From: Bacteroidota bacterium | GTDB taxonomy: Bacteria; Bacteroidota; Ignavibacteria; Kryptoniales; JAKASW01 | NCBI GenBank assembly: GCA_021789975.1 | Contig: JAJYIT010000010.1 | Span: 55,044-119,043 of the forward strand | Direction: 5' to 3' | DNA length: 64,000 nucleotides | Part shown: in pieces, positions 18,061 through 27,145 of the stretch | Layout of the letters: each line of letters opens with the position of its first letter | Numbering within the stretch: the first letter of the stretch is position 1 | The notes under the pieces: generated by a model | What the model was told of the DNA's origin: nothing | Databases searched by the model: none | The model's input: the letters and a program-made list of their open reading frames with translations, nothing else | Program-made: the position numbers and the translations under genes

Positions 18061-20241
18061 ATGACGAACCTTCGCTTCAGCAAGATTTATTCAATTGCCA
18101 TGATCACTGCGATTACCCTCGTCAGTTGTTCAACGTACCAGGCAACGAAGTCAACTCAAGGGCTGTACTTCAACCCGGACACTGTGAAGGCCGGGAGATT
18201 CGACAACGGTAAGATGTGGACGTTCGATTACCCTCCCACAGCCTACTTCAAAGAGGCTTACAACTTCTCACCAAGCTCAGAGTGGTATGCTAAGACAAGA
18301 TTATCCGCACTGAGATTACAGGGGTGCACGGCATCATTTATTTCCGATGACGGTTTGTTCCTGACCAACCATAATTGCGCCCGCTATGCACTAGACAAAG
18401 TAAATCGCCCCGGCGAGGACTTACCGGACAGCGGTTTCTATGCTCCGACACTTGCGGACGAGAGAAGAGTCGAGGGGATGTACGCCGACCAGTTGGTGCT
18501 GATTAAAGATGTTACCCAGGAAGTCCAAAAGGCGTTTGAGACAGGGACAACCGATGAACAGAAAGTGGAGAACGGGAACGTCGAGATCAAGAAGATCGAG
18601 AAAGAGTACTGGGCAAAGTACAAGAACGAAGATCCTGCTGACTCCATGGTCTTTCAGGTGGTTACGTTCTACAATGGCGGGAAATATTCACTTTACGGTT
18701 ATCATCGTTACACCGATGTTCGGCTTGTGTTCGCACCGCAGATGGTCGTCGCCTACTTCGGAGGTGATTATGACAACTTCACATATCCGCGGTATGATCT
18801 GGATTTTTCACTGTTCAGGATCTACGGTGCCGACGGGAAGCCCATCCACTCCCCGGACTATTTCAAGTGGAGCAAGAACGGTCCTCAAGAGAATGAGCCT
18901 GTTTTTGTTATCGGAAATCCCGGACGAACCAGCCGCCTGCTCACTGTTTCTCAGCTAAAATTTATGAGGGACTACTCATACCCGTTCATCATAAACCTTC
19001 TCAACGGCCTAGACAAGATTTACTCCTCCTATGTGGCAAAACACCCGAGCGAGAAGCTGAAATATCAGACCAGGATTTTTGGAATATCTAATTCCATCAA
19101 AGCCATTACCGGCTACCTCGGTGGTCTGCGAGATCCATACCTGATGGCGCGAAAGGCCGCTTTTGAGAGAGAGTTTAGAGCCGAAGTTGAAAAGAACCCT
19201 GCACTTGAGGAAAAATACGGCAACGTATGGAGCAAAATATCGGCTCTCCAGAAAAAGAAAGCCGATTTGTTCCAGAAGGTTATGGCGTACAACACCTTCA
19301 GGTTCGGTGGGTCTGCGTATTTCACCATTGCATCGAAGCTTCTAACTTATGCAAGAGAGATGAGCCTGCCTGAAAATCAGAGGCCGAAAAATATGACAGG
19401 CGCAGAACTTGATAGCTTCAAGGTAAAGTTCTTCCCTGCGGACTTCAGCAAGAGCCTAAACCAGCAGCTGCTGACTTTTCAACTGTCGAGCATGCTGTCT
19501 GCGTTCGGCACGACAAATACGGCTCTCAACGAACTGCTCGGCGGCCGAACCCCACAGGAGGCAAGCGATTATCTGGTCAACTCGACAACGCTTGGAGACA
19601 GCGCAAAAGTCGTCGCGATGCTGAACGGAAGCCCCGAGGCAATTCTGAATTCACAGGATCCCTTCATACGCTTCCTTGTCAGCTCGGAGAAATCGAGCGG
19701 TCCTCTCCAGATGGCGTACGGTAAGCTCGAAGCACAGGAGACATCGAACAGCATCTCCCTCGGCCGCGCCCTCTTCGAAATCTACGGCACTTCGATTCCG
19801 CCCGATGCAACTTTCACTCTTAGAATCGCAGATGGTGTGGTGAAGGGTTATCCGTACAACGGGACCATTGCACCATGGCACACCACATTCTATGGGATGT
19901 ACAATCGCTATTACAGTTTTCAAAAGCAATTCCCGTGGAGTCTTCCATCCGATTGGCAGAACCCTCCGGCAGATTTCAACCTGAGCACACCTCTTGATTT
20001 CGTCGCCACAAACGACATTATTGGAGGGAACTCCGGCAGCCCGGTAATAGATGAGAACCGCCATATCGTCGGTTTGATATTCGACGGCAATATTGAGAGT
20101 TTGCCCGGTGATTTCATCTATGTCCCGAACGTCAACAGGTCAGTGGCGGTTGCTTCTGAGGCGATTCCGCAAGCTTTGAAGTATATCTATCATGCAGACC
20201 GGTTGGTGAACGAAATCGAGACGGGAAAGTTGGAACAGTAA
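18061..20241 (+). CDS. S46-family dipeptidyl peptidase (DPP7/DPP11 type), lipoprotein signal
   Basis: Secreted serine exopeptidase that removes dipeptides from extracellular oligopeptides. The protein begins with a lipoprotein signal (lipobox LVSC, Cys23). The chymotrypsin-like halves flank a helical insert: GCTASFISDDGLFLTNHNC supplies the catalytic His, and GGNSGSP near 655 the catalytic Ser. The 726 residues match the family. S46 enzymes are found mainly in Bacteroidota and some Proteobacteria, which helps place the organism. The Gly/Asp specificity position that separates DPP7 from DPP11 was not resolved by eye. AGAGG precedes the ATG. Confidence 0.94.
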   Translation: MTNLRFSKIYSIAMITAITLVSCSTYQATKSTQGLYFNPDTVKAGRFDNGKMWTFDYPPTAYFKEAYNFSPSSEWYAKTRLSALRLQGCTASFISDDGLFLTNHNCARYALDKVNRPGEDLPDSGFYAPTLADERRVEGMYADQLVLIKDVTQEVQKAFETGTTDEQKVENGNVEIKKIEKEYWAKYKNEDPADSMVFQVVTFYNGGKYSLYGYHRYTDVRLVFAPQMVVAYFGGDYDNFTYPRYDLDFSLFRIYGADGKPIHSPDYFKWSKNGPQENEPVFVIGNPGRTSRLLTVSQLKFMRDYSYPFIINLLNGLDKIYSSYVAKHPSEKLKYQTRIFGISNSIKAITGYLGGLRDPYLMARKAAFEREFRAEVEKNPALEEKYGNVWSKISALQKKKADLFQKVMAYNTFRFGGSAYFTIASKLLTYAREMSLPENQRPKNMTGAELDSFKVKFFPADFSKSLNQQLLTFQLSSMLSAFGTTNTALNELLGGRTPQEASDYLVNSTTLGDSAKVVAMLNGSPEAILNSQDPFIRFLVSSEKSSGPLQMAYGKLEAQETSNSISLGRALFEIYGTSIPPDATFTLRIADGVVKGYPYNGTIAPWHTTFYGMYNRYYSFQKQFPWSLPSDWQNPPADFNLSTPLDFVATNDIIGGNSGSPVIDENRHIVGLIFDGNIESLPGDFIYVPNVNRSVAVASEAIPQALKYIYHADRLVNEIETGKLEQ

Positions 20242-20283
20242 GGAAGTCAGAAGCAAGCAACAGAAATTCAGAGTCATAAGAGA

Positions 20284-20312
20284 ATGGCCGTTACTGTGAT
20301 GGTGACGGCCAT
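20284..20312. terminator. Hairpin between convergent genes
   Basis: An 11-base stem, ATGGCCGTTAC against GTGACGGCCAT with one G-T pair, and a seven-base loop lie between the S46 peptidase gene and a convergent lipoprotein gene. The position suits a terminator for either strand. The following bases are only weakly T-rich, so efficiency is uncertain. Confidence 0.5.
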
Positions 20313-20389
20313 CTTCATATCTATAGTATAGTAGAAAAGATTCGGGCATTTATTGACAGGATATCATAAGCCTTCCGCGTGGTCCCCTG

Positions 20390-20842
20390 CTAATATCCAA
20401 ATCTGGAGACGCTTTCAACATAGTAAACTCGTCCGCCTTCATCCGAACGGGCGCATATGAACCGGTATCGGTTCAACTCCAAGTTCTCGAACTCAGCGTG
20501 AATGACATAACGACAGAAACATCGGTAGAGATTCCGTGCAGTATCTGCAGATGTCACAAAAATCGTGTCTCCTCGTATTTCGTGGGTCAACGAAAATCGG
20601 TTGCTGTCGGGACAGCAGTTGCCGGTCAGACAAAACTCGACCAGGAGTGTGTCTACAAATTTGTATTTGAAACAAGAACCGCTTGGCTCGATTTCCGAGA
20701 GGACTCCCGGACTGTCCCAACCTCCCGACTGATAGAGTGTAGCTTTGACGTTCATGCTATTTGGTCCCGCGGACCTGTCTGTGCATGTGGTAAGACCTGC
20801 GGCCAACAATACCACAACCAATGCCATGACGATTTCTTTCAT
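20390..20842 (-). CDS. Small cysteine-rich predicted lipoprotein
   Basis: The product has 150 residues with a lipoprotein signal (lipobox LTTC, Cys20). The mature part is probably beta-rich and contains seven further cysteines, including NCCP and RCFCR clusters, which suggests disulfides in the periplasm or a metal site. GGAGG precedes the ATG. It lies just downstream of the M49 peptidase gene on the same strand. I do not recognise a family and propose no function. Confidence 0.75.
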   Translation of the reverse strand: MKEIVMALVVVLLAAGLTTCTDRSAGPNSMNVKATLYQSGGWDSPGVLSEIEPSGSCFKYKFVDTLLVEFCLTGNCCPDSNRFSLTHEIRGDTIFVTSADTARNLYRCFCRYVIHAEFENLELNRYRFICARSDEGGRVYYVESVSRFGY

Positions 20843-20879
20843 GCGAACATACCTCCTCTCCAGGTTGAGAAGGTGCTGC

Positions 20880-22928
20880 TCAAGGCTCCCTGAGTTTTCC
20901 TGGCGCTTTATTCCATCCGGAAATTCCCGAATATTCCAGCATCTGTTTCGTCAGATCGCAGGGATACTCAATTTTCACATCGATAATTTTACCCTTTGAG
21001 TTCGTTACCGGCCGCAGGTCAGGCATCACAAACCCCGTATATGCCGACATTTTGAATTTCTTCGTTCTCTGCAGTACTTCATCGCGCCATGACGTATTTA
21101 TCTTGAATCCGTAGCTGTCCACCAGCGCTTTCCCGGCTTGAAGATCACCCTCTGCCTTTATTCGCATGATTTCTGCCAGAAGCTTGCCCAATGCTTCGTG
21201 CATCTTCGTGTAGTCGGTGATGTGGAAATAAGTCTTGTTCTTCTTCCGAAGCACCTTGATAGCGTCAGAGTTCTGCATGACAAAATTGACCACCATCTGT
21301 CGGTTCTTCATATGATCTTCTTCGAGCTGGTCCCCCGTCTCGATTCTCCGAAGCTGAAGGAAAACATTCCTGACATAAGCGTCGTACATCGACTTGCCGA
21401 CCTCATCATTTATGACGAGTCCCAGTTTCTGGAGCCTGGGATCGAAGATGTACCACAATGCAACCAGGTCCGCCCTCGCTTCTTCGAGAGTTGAGTAGTA
21501 ACCCGGAAGATGGTCGGCAGGATCGCCCGTCAACGATTCGCTTACCTTCCCGGAACCATGTCCGAGAACTTCGTGCATGGCGGTGTGCAGGTCGTCGGCT
21601 ATTTGCTGATACTTCTTTGCCCTTCTGACTTCGGCATTATCATAGCAAAACTCTTCAAGGAGACCCTTCGGCTCAGAGGCCTTGTATGCTTCCACAACGT
21701 TGTGGATCAGAATACTCTTGGAACCGTACTTTTCACGTATCCGCTGTTCGTTTGGAAGATTGATCCCAATGGCGCTTATTGGGCCAGCGTCTCCGGTCTC
21801 GACAACCACATTAACTACATTAGCGATGGGAGGGTTGACGACCTTTTTCTTGTACTCATCGATCCACGGTGCTCGCTGTTCAAAATACTCGGCGGTCCCG
21901 GCCAGTTTGCGCATCAGTTTTGTCTGCTCCTTGTTCGTGTAATACACCGCCGATTCGAATTTCCCTTTCTGCCCGCGTGAATCCATGTACACTTCGATAA
22001 AACCTGATATGAAATCAACATTCGACGAATCCTTGATCCAACTGATATTGAACCTTTCCCAGTCTTCCGGCTCCCCCGTCTTAAAGTATCTGGTTAACAG
22101 CGAAATAGTGCTCGCCTGATGCTCATCAGCGGCATACTTCGCAGCCATCTCGAGGTTGGAAATCACATCCGATAGTTCTGTAGCGTACATTCCCGCCGAA
22201 ATTTTTTCGCTTCCCGTGCGCCAGACAAGCTCCTCGATTTGTCCGTCCCTGTAAACAACCTTGGAGTTCAGTGGATACTTCTCATTCCCGGCTTTAGCCC
22301 AATCGCTCACACGGTTGCTTGTAAGCCCTTCATAATAATTGTTGGCACTCTTGTCGATAAAATCATGACCCGGCGTTTTGTCGGTCAAAACCGGCATGTA
22401 GTCGGGGTTGAAAATGGCATGTTCAACTTGCTTGAATCTTTGGAGGTAACCTGTACTACCCGGATAAAGCTTCTCATGATTACTGATTGCTGTCTCAAGG
22501 GCCTTCCGGAATTCTTGCGAAGTACAGGAGGGTAAAAACTTCCTAGCGGTCGCATAATCGTACATCCCGTTGTTGATCCAGAAAAGCTTCGTGTATTCAT
22601 GTATTGCTTTGAGAGCCGCCGGCGAGATTCCTTCGGGATGCGAAATGATTTCCTCGCATAGGTCCATGATCGCGAGCGCATGACTGTTTGTCTGGTCGAT
22701 GGCAATTTTGCGGCCTGAGATTGCAACCCTCGACAAGTAGTATGCAAAAATCTTCTCTTTCCTGGTCAGCGACCTGAAATCGTCGGCGTAAAGCTGGACG
22801 GCCCGTGCATTTTTTACTCGCTCCAGTTCATAGACGCGGGCGGGTTTTCTATTACCGTTTGTCTGTGAGAGAGTCATCCCGGTCGTAATGAGTATTGCGG
22901 CTAATGTAACTGAAACACCTCGCTGCAT
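20880..22928 (-). CDS. M49-family dipeptidyl peptidase III-like metallopeptidase
   Basis: Zinc exopeptidase that removes dipeptides from short peptides. The motif HEVLGHGSGK carries the two His ligands and catalytic Glu of the family's HExxGH signature, and EEARADLVALW supplies the third ligand region about 50 residues on. I choose the ATG at 22928 because GGAGG lies six bases upstream, giving 682 residues. The start MQRGVSVTLAAILITTG looks like a signal peptide, so the enzyme is probably exported, as in many Bacteroidota. The next gene downstream is a small cysteine-rich lipoprotein. Confidence 0.94.
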   Translation of the reverse strand: MQRGVSVTLAAILITTGMTLSQTNGNRKPARVYELERVKNARAVQLYADDFRSLTRKEKIFAYYLSRVAISGRKIAIDQTNSHALAIMDLCEEIISHPEGISPAALKAIHEYTKLFWINNGMYDYATARKFLPSCTSQEFRKALETAISNHEKLYPGSTGYLQRFKQVEHAIFNPDYMPVLTDKTPGHDFIDKSANNYYEGLTSNRVSDWAKAGNEKYPLNSKVVYRDGQIEELVWRTGSEKISAGMYATELSDVISNLEMAAKYAADEHQASTISLLTRYFKTGEPEDWERFNISWIKDSSNVDFISGFIEVYMDSRGQKGKFESAVYYTNKEQTKLMRKLAGTAEYFEQRAPWIDEYKKKVVNPPIANVVNVVVETGDAGPISAIGINLPNEQRIREKYGSKSILIHNVVEAYKASEPKGLLEEFCYDNAEVRRAKKYQQIADDLHTAMHEVLGHGSGKVSESLTGDPADHLPGYYSTLEEARADLVALWYIFDPRLQKLGLVINDEVGKSMYDAYVRNVFLQLRRIETGDQLEEDHMKNRQMVVNFVMQNSDAIKVLRKKNKTYFHITDYTKMHEALGKLLAEIMRIKAEGDLQAGKALVDSYGFKINTSWRDEVLQRTKKFKMSAYTGFVMPDLRPVTNSKGKIIDVKIEYPCDLTKQMLEYSGISGWNKAPGKLREP

Positions 22929-23003
22929 AAGTGCCTCCATCTGCACCCGGTATTGCGGGAAATCATTGCGATGGGGTTACTATGCAGGATTAACAAAATG
23001 AGA

Positions 23004-23366
23004 TCAGGCTCTTGCAGTATGAATCAATCTACCTATGCTGATTACGGTAAGTACAAGCAATACCACGAACATAATCGCCAGCGGCCATTTGCCGAGCTGT
23101 ATGAAGTATCCGGCACTGTCGACGACAGAATATATGACCATGCCGGAAGCAAGCAGGTATGCTCTTCTGGCCCACTGCTTATCTTGAAGCACGCCGATAC
23201 CACTCGCTATTATCACCATCGAAGTCATAAACTCGGCCGCAAGCTGAGAAATAAATTCGAACGGTGCAGACTCCAACTCCGGGACTTGGGCCGTTCCGAG
23301 GAAGAAAGTCCATTGCGCAAGAATCACAATTCCAACCAATATCCCATATAGGCCCGCAAATCTCAT
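23004..23366 (-). CDS. Four-helix membrane protein of unknown function
   Basis: The 120 residues contain about four hydrophobic segments: near the N-terminus after MRFAGLYG, then SQLAAEFMTSMVIIASGIGV, then around LLASGMVIYSVV, and a last one before the basic tail. The ATG at 23366 is preferred because GGGGAG lies just before it. The arrangement resembles small DUF-type membrane proteins. No family name can be assigned. It lies between pepD and the M49 gene. Confidence 0.75.
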   Translation of the reverse strand: MRFAGLYGILVGIVILAQWTFFLGTAQVPELESAPFEFISQLAAEFMTSMVIIASGIGVLQDKQWARRAYLLASGMVIYSVVDSAGYFIQLGKWPLAIMFVVLLVLTVISIGRLIHTARA

Positions 23367-23402
23367 TTTCTCTCCCCGCATATTGTTCACAGCGTCAGCG
23401 TG

Positions 23403-23437
23403 CCGACCCTCCGCTTACACAACATAGGGAGGGTCGG
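23403..23437. terminator. GC-rich hairpin downstream of pepD
   Basis: CCGACCCTCC at 23403-23412 pairs perfectly with GGAGGGTCGG at 23428-23437 across a 15-base loop, just after the pepD stop. No T-run follows on the minus strand, so it is either a weak or factor-assisted terminator or an mRNA-stabilising 3' structure. Confidence 0.4.
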
Positions 23438-23462
23438 TCGACGCATTAAGTGCCGCTTAAGA

Positions 23463-24923
23463 CTAAGCTACGGCTTTGACCATCTCGATGAGGAATCTGT
23501 AGAACTTGTCAACGCTTCCAACATCTACACGTTCGTCAGGTGAATGAGGTCCGATGATGGTGGGTCCGAAAGAGATGGTGTCGACCCCGCCTCCCACCCG
23601 GTCATTGATAATCCCGCATTCCAGGCCTGCATGTATCGCCTTAACTTCCGGTTCCTTGCCGTATAAAGTGCTGTACACGTCTTTGGCTTTGGCAAGGACC
23701 GAGGAGTTGACGTTCGGCTGCCAGCCGGGATAACCGTCGCTCGGTTTGATCTTTGCTCCCGCGAGTTTTCCAACCGAGGCAACAACTGATGCAATCATCT
23801 CTTTTTCAGACTCAATCGAACTGCGCTGACTTGTCACAACCGTAACGCCTGCAGCAGCGGTCTTCATGACTGCCAGGTTTGTGGAAGTCTCCACCAGGTC
23901 GGGGATGTCGCTGCTCATTCTGATAACGCCGTGAGGAATTCCGTTCAGAAAATCAAGTACGGCCGTCTTTGACTTATCGTCGAATGCCTGTTTGGCTTTT
24001 CTCCCTTTCTCAACCACAACCTTGACGTCCGGCTCGATACTGTTGAAAGCGTTCTTGAAAATCTTCTCACAGTCAGCCGCAACTTCAGTCACTTTAGCCT
24101 CTTCGGCCTGCGGAACTACGATCGTCGCTTCAGCTTCGCGCGGGATCGCGTTATGTTTGCTGCCACCTTCGAGGGAAACCAGCTTCATTTTGACTTTCCT
24201 GTCAAGCTCCAACAGCGTTCGCGTCATCAGCTTCAGTGCATTGGCACGGCCGAGGTGAATGTCGACTCCCGAATGACCTCCCTTCAAACCGCGGATCATT
24301 ATTTTCAAGCTTACGACTTTGCCTGTGACGGCCTTTCTCTTAACGGGCACCGTCATGGTTGTGTCGAGGCCGCCCGCGCATCCGATATAAAGGACGCCTT
24401 CGTCTTCAGAGTCAAGGTTCATCATAACACTTCCGGTTATGAAGCCGGGCTCGACGTGATTCGCGCCTGTGAGACCTGTTTCCTCATCGATCGTGAAAAG
24501 CCCTTCGATGGGTCCATGGACTAGTGATTTGTCCTCAAGGAGCGACAACAGTGAGGCAACGCCTATGCCGTCGTCGGATCCTAATGTCGTGCCGTCGGCC
24601 TTGAGGAAATCGCCTTCTCGATGAAACTTGATACCGTCTTTCAAGAAATCATGCCGCACTTCCCGGTTTTTCTCACAAACCATGTCAGTGTGTACCTGCA
24701 AAACCACGACTGGCGACCCCTCTTTCCCAAGACTGGCTGGTTTGAAGACTACCACGTTTCCAACTTTGTCCTGTTTGGACTTTAGTCCCATCGATGTCGC
24801 GGTCTTCTTGATATACTCAAGCACAGCCTTCTCATTCTTAGAGCCACGCGGGATCGCACTTATCTCTCTGAAAAAGTGCCAGACTCTTTCCGGTTTCAGA
24901 CCCTGAATAGCTTCTTCATTCAT
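23463..24923 (-). CDS. pepD: Aminoacyl-histidine dipeptidase PepD
   Basis: Cytosolic M20-family zinc dipeptidase, often called carnosinase-like or Xaa-His dipeptidase. The 486 residues begin with the characteristic FFREISAIPRGSKNE. They contain the zinc sites LQVHTDMV, TLGSDDGIGVA and IDEETGLTGA, the dimerisation domain with GLKGGHSGVDIH, and the late HAGLECG and GPHSPDE. GGAAGGGG precedes the ATG. It completes a series of peptide-degrading enzymes between 16.5 and 25 kb. Confidence 0.96.
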   Translation of the reverse strand: MNEEAIQGLKPERVWHFFREISAIPRGSKNEKAVLEYIKKTATSMGLKSKQDKVGNVVVFKPASLGKEGSPVVVLQVHTDMVCEKNREVRHDFLKDGIKFHREGDFLKADGTTLGSDDGIGVASLLSLLEDKSLVHGPIEGLFTIDEETGLTGANHVEPGFITGSVMMNLDSEDEGVLYIGCAGGLDTTMTVPVKRKAVTGKVVSLKIMIRGLKGGHSGVDIHLGRANALKLMTRTLLELDRKVKMKLVSLEGGSKHNAIPREAEATIVVPQAEEAKVTEVAADCEKIFKNAFNSIEPDVKVVVEKGRKAKQAFDDKSKTAVLDFLNGIPHGVIRMSSDIPDLVETSTNLAVMKTAAAGVTVVTSQRSSIESEKEMIASVVASVGKLAGAKIKPSDGYPGWQPNVNSSVLAKAKDVYSTLYGKEPEVKAIHAGLECGIINDRVGGGVDTISFGPTIIGPHSPDERVDVGSVDKFYRFLIEMVKAVA

Positions 24924-25279
24924 AATATCATCCCCTTCCTGGAGCGAAATGAATTGTTTTTGGAAGTTTCCGGACCCGGCCGCATGTTATGCGGTTGGAT
25001 CCCGATTGTCAAAAGTGATAGAATTTTCTCGACATGCAGAATGAATCTATGCTATGCAAGTGAGAGAAGCAACGGGATGCCAATCTGCGATGGTAATAGC
25101 CTGTTTGAGGATTTGTCTTCCAGCCGTCTTCCTTCATGCCGATTGCCCATATATGACAATGTATAATTGAACGGCATGAAAATCTTCAGGGACAAAAGCC
25201 GTGGCAAAACTGAGACGACGCCAAAGACCGACACGCTTCAGACTCCATGTCCTCCGGCCCTGGTTCTTCTCCGGCCTGG
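24924..25279. other. 356-bp spacer without a recognisable gene
   Basis: The spacer between the DUF1697 gene and pepD, both on the minus strand, holds only short open frames without ribosome sites or conserved character. It probably contains the pepD promoter; I could not identify -35 and -10 boxes with confidence. No strong palindromes were seen. Confidence 0.5.
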
Positions 25280-25843
25280 TCAGAACTTCGCTATCTCTTC
25301 GAGTTTCTTCATAGTCTCAAAGTTGCGGCTCGTCGTTTCAACCTTGAGTAACTTCTCGGTGACACTGCTGTTGAAGGGAGACTTTGACCATCCTTTGTGA
25401 CAGCTCACATAAATGGTGCTTCCGATTACCTTGAGGTCATCGTCGGTACTTGTGCCCTTCTTAGATAGTCTCCTTAACTCTTCTAACTCGGCCAGCTTTT
25501 CTCTGGTGGGAACTTGCAGCATCAGGGTGAAGTATGTTCTCACGCCCAACGACGAATTGCCAGGTGCGAAGGGGTTTGATGCAATCACTCCTTGTAACTC
25601 TCGCAGACTTCGGACAATAACATTGACTTCGAAACCGAATTTGTTCTTTATACCCTCGATGATCTTCTTCTCCAAAGAAGAAGTCTTCCGCTCTGTCGAT
25701 CTGAAAACCACGTTCCCACTCTGAATGTATGTCTTCACACCACCGAATCCCAGCTTCTCAAAAAGCCGTCTTAAATCAGTCATTGGAATAATCTTGTTCC
25801 CACCAACGTTGATTCCGCGTAAGAAACAGACATAAGTTTCCAT
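25280..25843 (-). CDS. DUF1697 family protein
   Basis: A 187-residue protein with the clear family opening YVCFLRGINVGG and the following MTDLRRLFEKLGF and TYIQSGNVVF. DUF1697 proteins are widespread and uncharacterised. The first half has a ferredoxin-like beta-alpha pattern and the C-terminus a conserved KKLEEIA. There is no signal peptide. It is followed at a distance by pepD and preceded by the arsN-like gene 83 bases away. Confidence 0.9.
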   Translation of the reverse strand: METYVCFLRGINVGGNKIIPMTDLRRLFEKLGFGGVKTYIQSGNVVFRSTERKTSSLEKKIIEGIKNKFGFEVNVIVRSLRELQGVIASNPFAPGNSSLGVRTYFTLMLQVPTREKLAELEELRRLSKKGTSTDDDLKVIGSTIYVSCHKGWSKSPFNSSVTEKLLKVETTSRNFETMKKLEEIAKF

Positions 25844-25926
25844 TCAGTCTAAATTCCGTTTCAAACTTCTAACCATCCACAATTTGATTGGGTCATATGA
25901 TTCCTCAATTTGGATCAATTATTTCC

Positions 25927-26409
25927 TCAAGGTCTTCGTTTAAAAGAATCTTCCAGTCGGTCTTTTGATTTTCGAAGTTGGATGAGCATACAGACAGCAG
26001 TTGTCGGACAGTGATAAACAAACTCCGGAGACGATTTCATCGACTCGTTTTCAATTGCTTTTCTATCGACAATCCTGAAATTCTTTTTGAAGAAGAAATC
26101 CTTCGCCGTCTCGGTTAGGAGGACGACGTTTTGGACTCCCTTTGTTCTTGCCATTTCGAGCATGAAGTCGACAATCTGTGAACCAATTCCACTTTTTTGA
26201 AATCCAGGCCTGACCGCTACCGATCTGAGGAGCGCGTCATCATCATAGAACTCATAGGCAGCAACCCCTACTATGTCTTGATTATCTTCTGCTACATAGT
26301 ATATCGACTCAGCATGTCCTACGGCGTCCGTAGGCAAATGGGTCTCCCGGAGAAGTAGCCGAATGGTATTGAAATCCTTCTGGCGAGCCTCTCTCATTTG
26401 CAGTTTCAT
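25927..26409 (-). CDS. GNAT acetyltransferase, ArsN2-like
   Basis: A GNAT-fold N-acetyltransferase of 160 residues. The sequence DDDALLRSVAVRPGFQKSGIGSQIV contains the acetyl-CoA loop, then VVLLTETAKDFFFKKNF and a late YHCPTTAVCM. This combination matches ArsN2-type proteins, which occur in arsenic operons and are related to enzymes that acetylate organoarsenicals. It overlaps arsR by four bases (ATGA), so the two are cotranscribed. No arsenite pump or arsenate reductase is present in the window. Confidence 0.85.
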   Translation of the reverse strand: MKLQMREARQKDFNTIRLLLRETHLPTDAVGHAESIYYVAEDNQDIVGVAAYEFYDDDALLRSVAVRPGFQKSGIGSQIVDFMLEMARTKGVQNVVLLTETAKDFFFKKNFRIVDRKAIENESMKSSPEFVYHCPTTAVCMLIQLRKSKDRLEDSFKRRP

Positions 26410-26762
26410 TTCGATTTAACCTTCGTTGAGCAAGTTGTGGAGTTGCAACCGGAAGTGATCTCTTCAAATAGCCTCCCCATCTCGCCTGCAAGTTGAGATC
26501 TTGTCTTCTTGTCAAGACTATAACAAGAAGACGGTTCCTCGACAGTCCAGGTGATGATGCCTGCGTTCTTGAGATCCTTAAGATGCTGGGACACTGTGCC
26601 TTGTGCGAGCGGAAGATGGTCGACGATCTCCGCGCAAACACACGCATCTCGCTGAGAAAGAGTCCGGGGAATCGCTATCCTGGCCGGATGGGCAAGCGCT
26701 TTTCCCCACCGGGACAGCCGTGTGTCCATCGGTTTGAGCTTCTCCATCCGCACTTTTGACAT
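26406..26762 (-). CDS. arsR: ArsR/SmtB-family metalloregulator
   Basis: A winged helix repressor of 118 residues. The DNA-reading helix TVSQHLKDLKNAG is preceded by the metal-sensing type segment DACVCAEI. The C-terminus carries another pair of cysteines in SGCNSTTCS, likely part of the As(III) or other thiophilic metal site. I choose the ATG at 26762 because AAAGGA lies upstream and the upstream frame is covered by the promoter. It overlaps the acetyltransferase gene. Confidence 0.9.
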   Translation of the reverse strand: MSKVRMEKLKPMDTRLSRWGKALAHPARIAIPRTLSQRDACVCAEIVDHLPLAQGTVSQHLKDLKNAGIITWTVEEPSSCYSLDKKTRSQLAGEMGRLFEEITSGCNSTTCSTKVKSK

Positions 26763-26773
26763 CTCAAATCCTT

Positions 26774-26822
26774 TTATCGCATCTATACGACAAAAGATAT
26801 CAGGAGGATTCAACTTTGTCAA
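26774..26822 (-). promoter_or_regulatory. arsR promoter with candidate operator
   Basis: On the minus strand TTGACA (26817-26822) is followed after 17 bases by TATCTT (26794-26799), a good sigma-70-type promoter. Just downstream, the imperfect palindrome TTGTCG-8-CGATAA (26774-26793) would cover the transcription start and could be the ArsR operator. The promoter assignment is fairly firm; the operator is a suggestion. Confidence 0.6.
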
Positions 26823-26829
26823 GAATCTG

Positions 26830-26966
26830 GGTAGTGGCTCAGTTTCAATTCACACGTCACCTCGAACCCTGGACTGACACGCTCCAGGTCAGGCTCGTTT
26901 CGGGGTCTAAAACCAGATGTTGAACCGAGTTCACCATGACGGAATACTTCGAAGTGAGCCAGTACC
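26830..26966. mobile_element. MITE-like element, copy A (137 bp)
   Basis: Terminal inverted repeats GGTAGTGGCTCA and TGAGCCAGTACC differ at one position. The element is flanked by AGAATCTG (26822-26829) and AGAATTTG (26967-26974), an 8-bp target duplication with one change. A 137-bp copy at 40985-41121 differs at about ten positions by hand count. It has no coding capacity and an internal CCTGG/CCAGG hairpin. Its left duplication abuts the arsR -35 box. The transposase family is unknown. Confidence 0.85.
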
Positions 26967-26975
26967 AGAATTTGG

Positions 26976-27145
26976 GGTGGTGTCTCAGTTTCAGTCTTGG
27001 GAAAGATTCACATGTACTTGTCTAACCGCGAGGCTCACAAAGGACGCGAGGTGTTCTCATTTATTGATTGTGCCTTTGCGGCCTTCACGTTCTTGGCGGT
27101 TAGTTTTCTATTTCTCGAAAGGATTACTCAAACTGAAACACTACC
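26976..27145. mobile_element. MITE-like element, related type (170 bp)
   Basis: The ends GGTGGTGTCTCAGTTTCAGT and ACTCAAACTGAAACACTACC are inverted repeats matching at about 17 of 20 positions. The element is flanked on both sides by GAATTTGG (26968-26975 and 27146-27153), a perfect 8-bp duplication. The ends resemble those of copy A next to it, while the interior differs and includes an inverted CTAACCGC/GCGGTTAG pair. It has no coding capacity. It appears inserted into or next to the duplication left by copy A. Confidence 0.8.
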
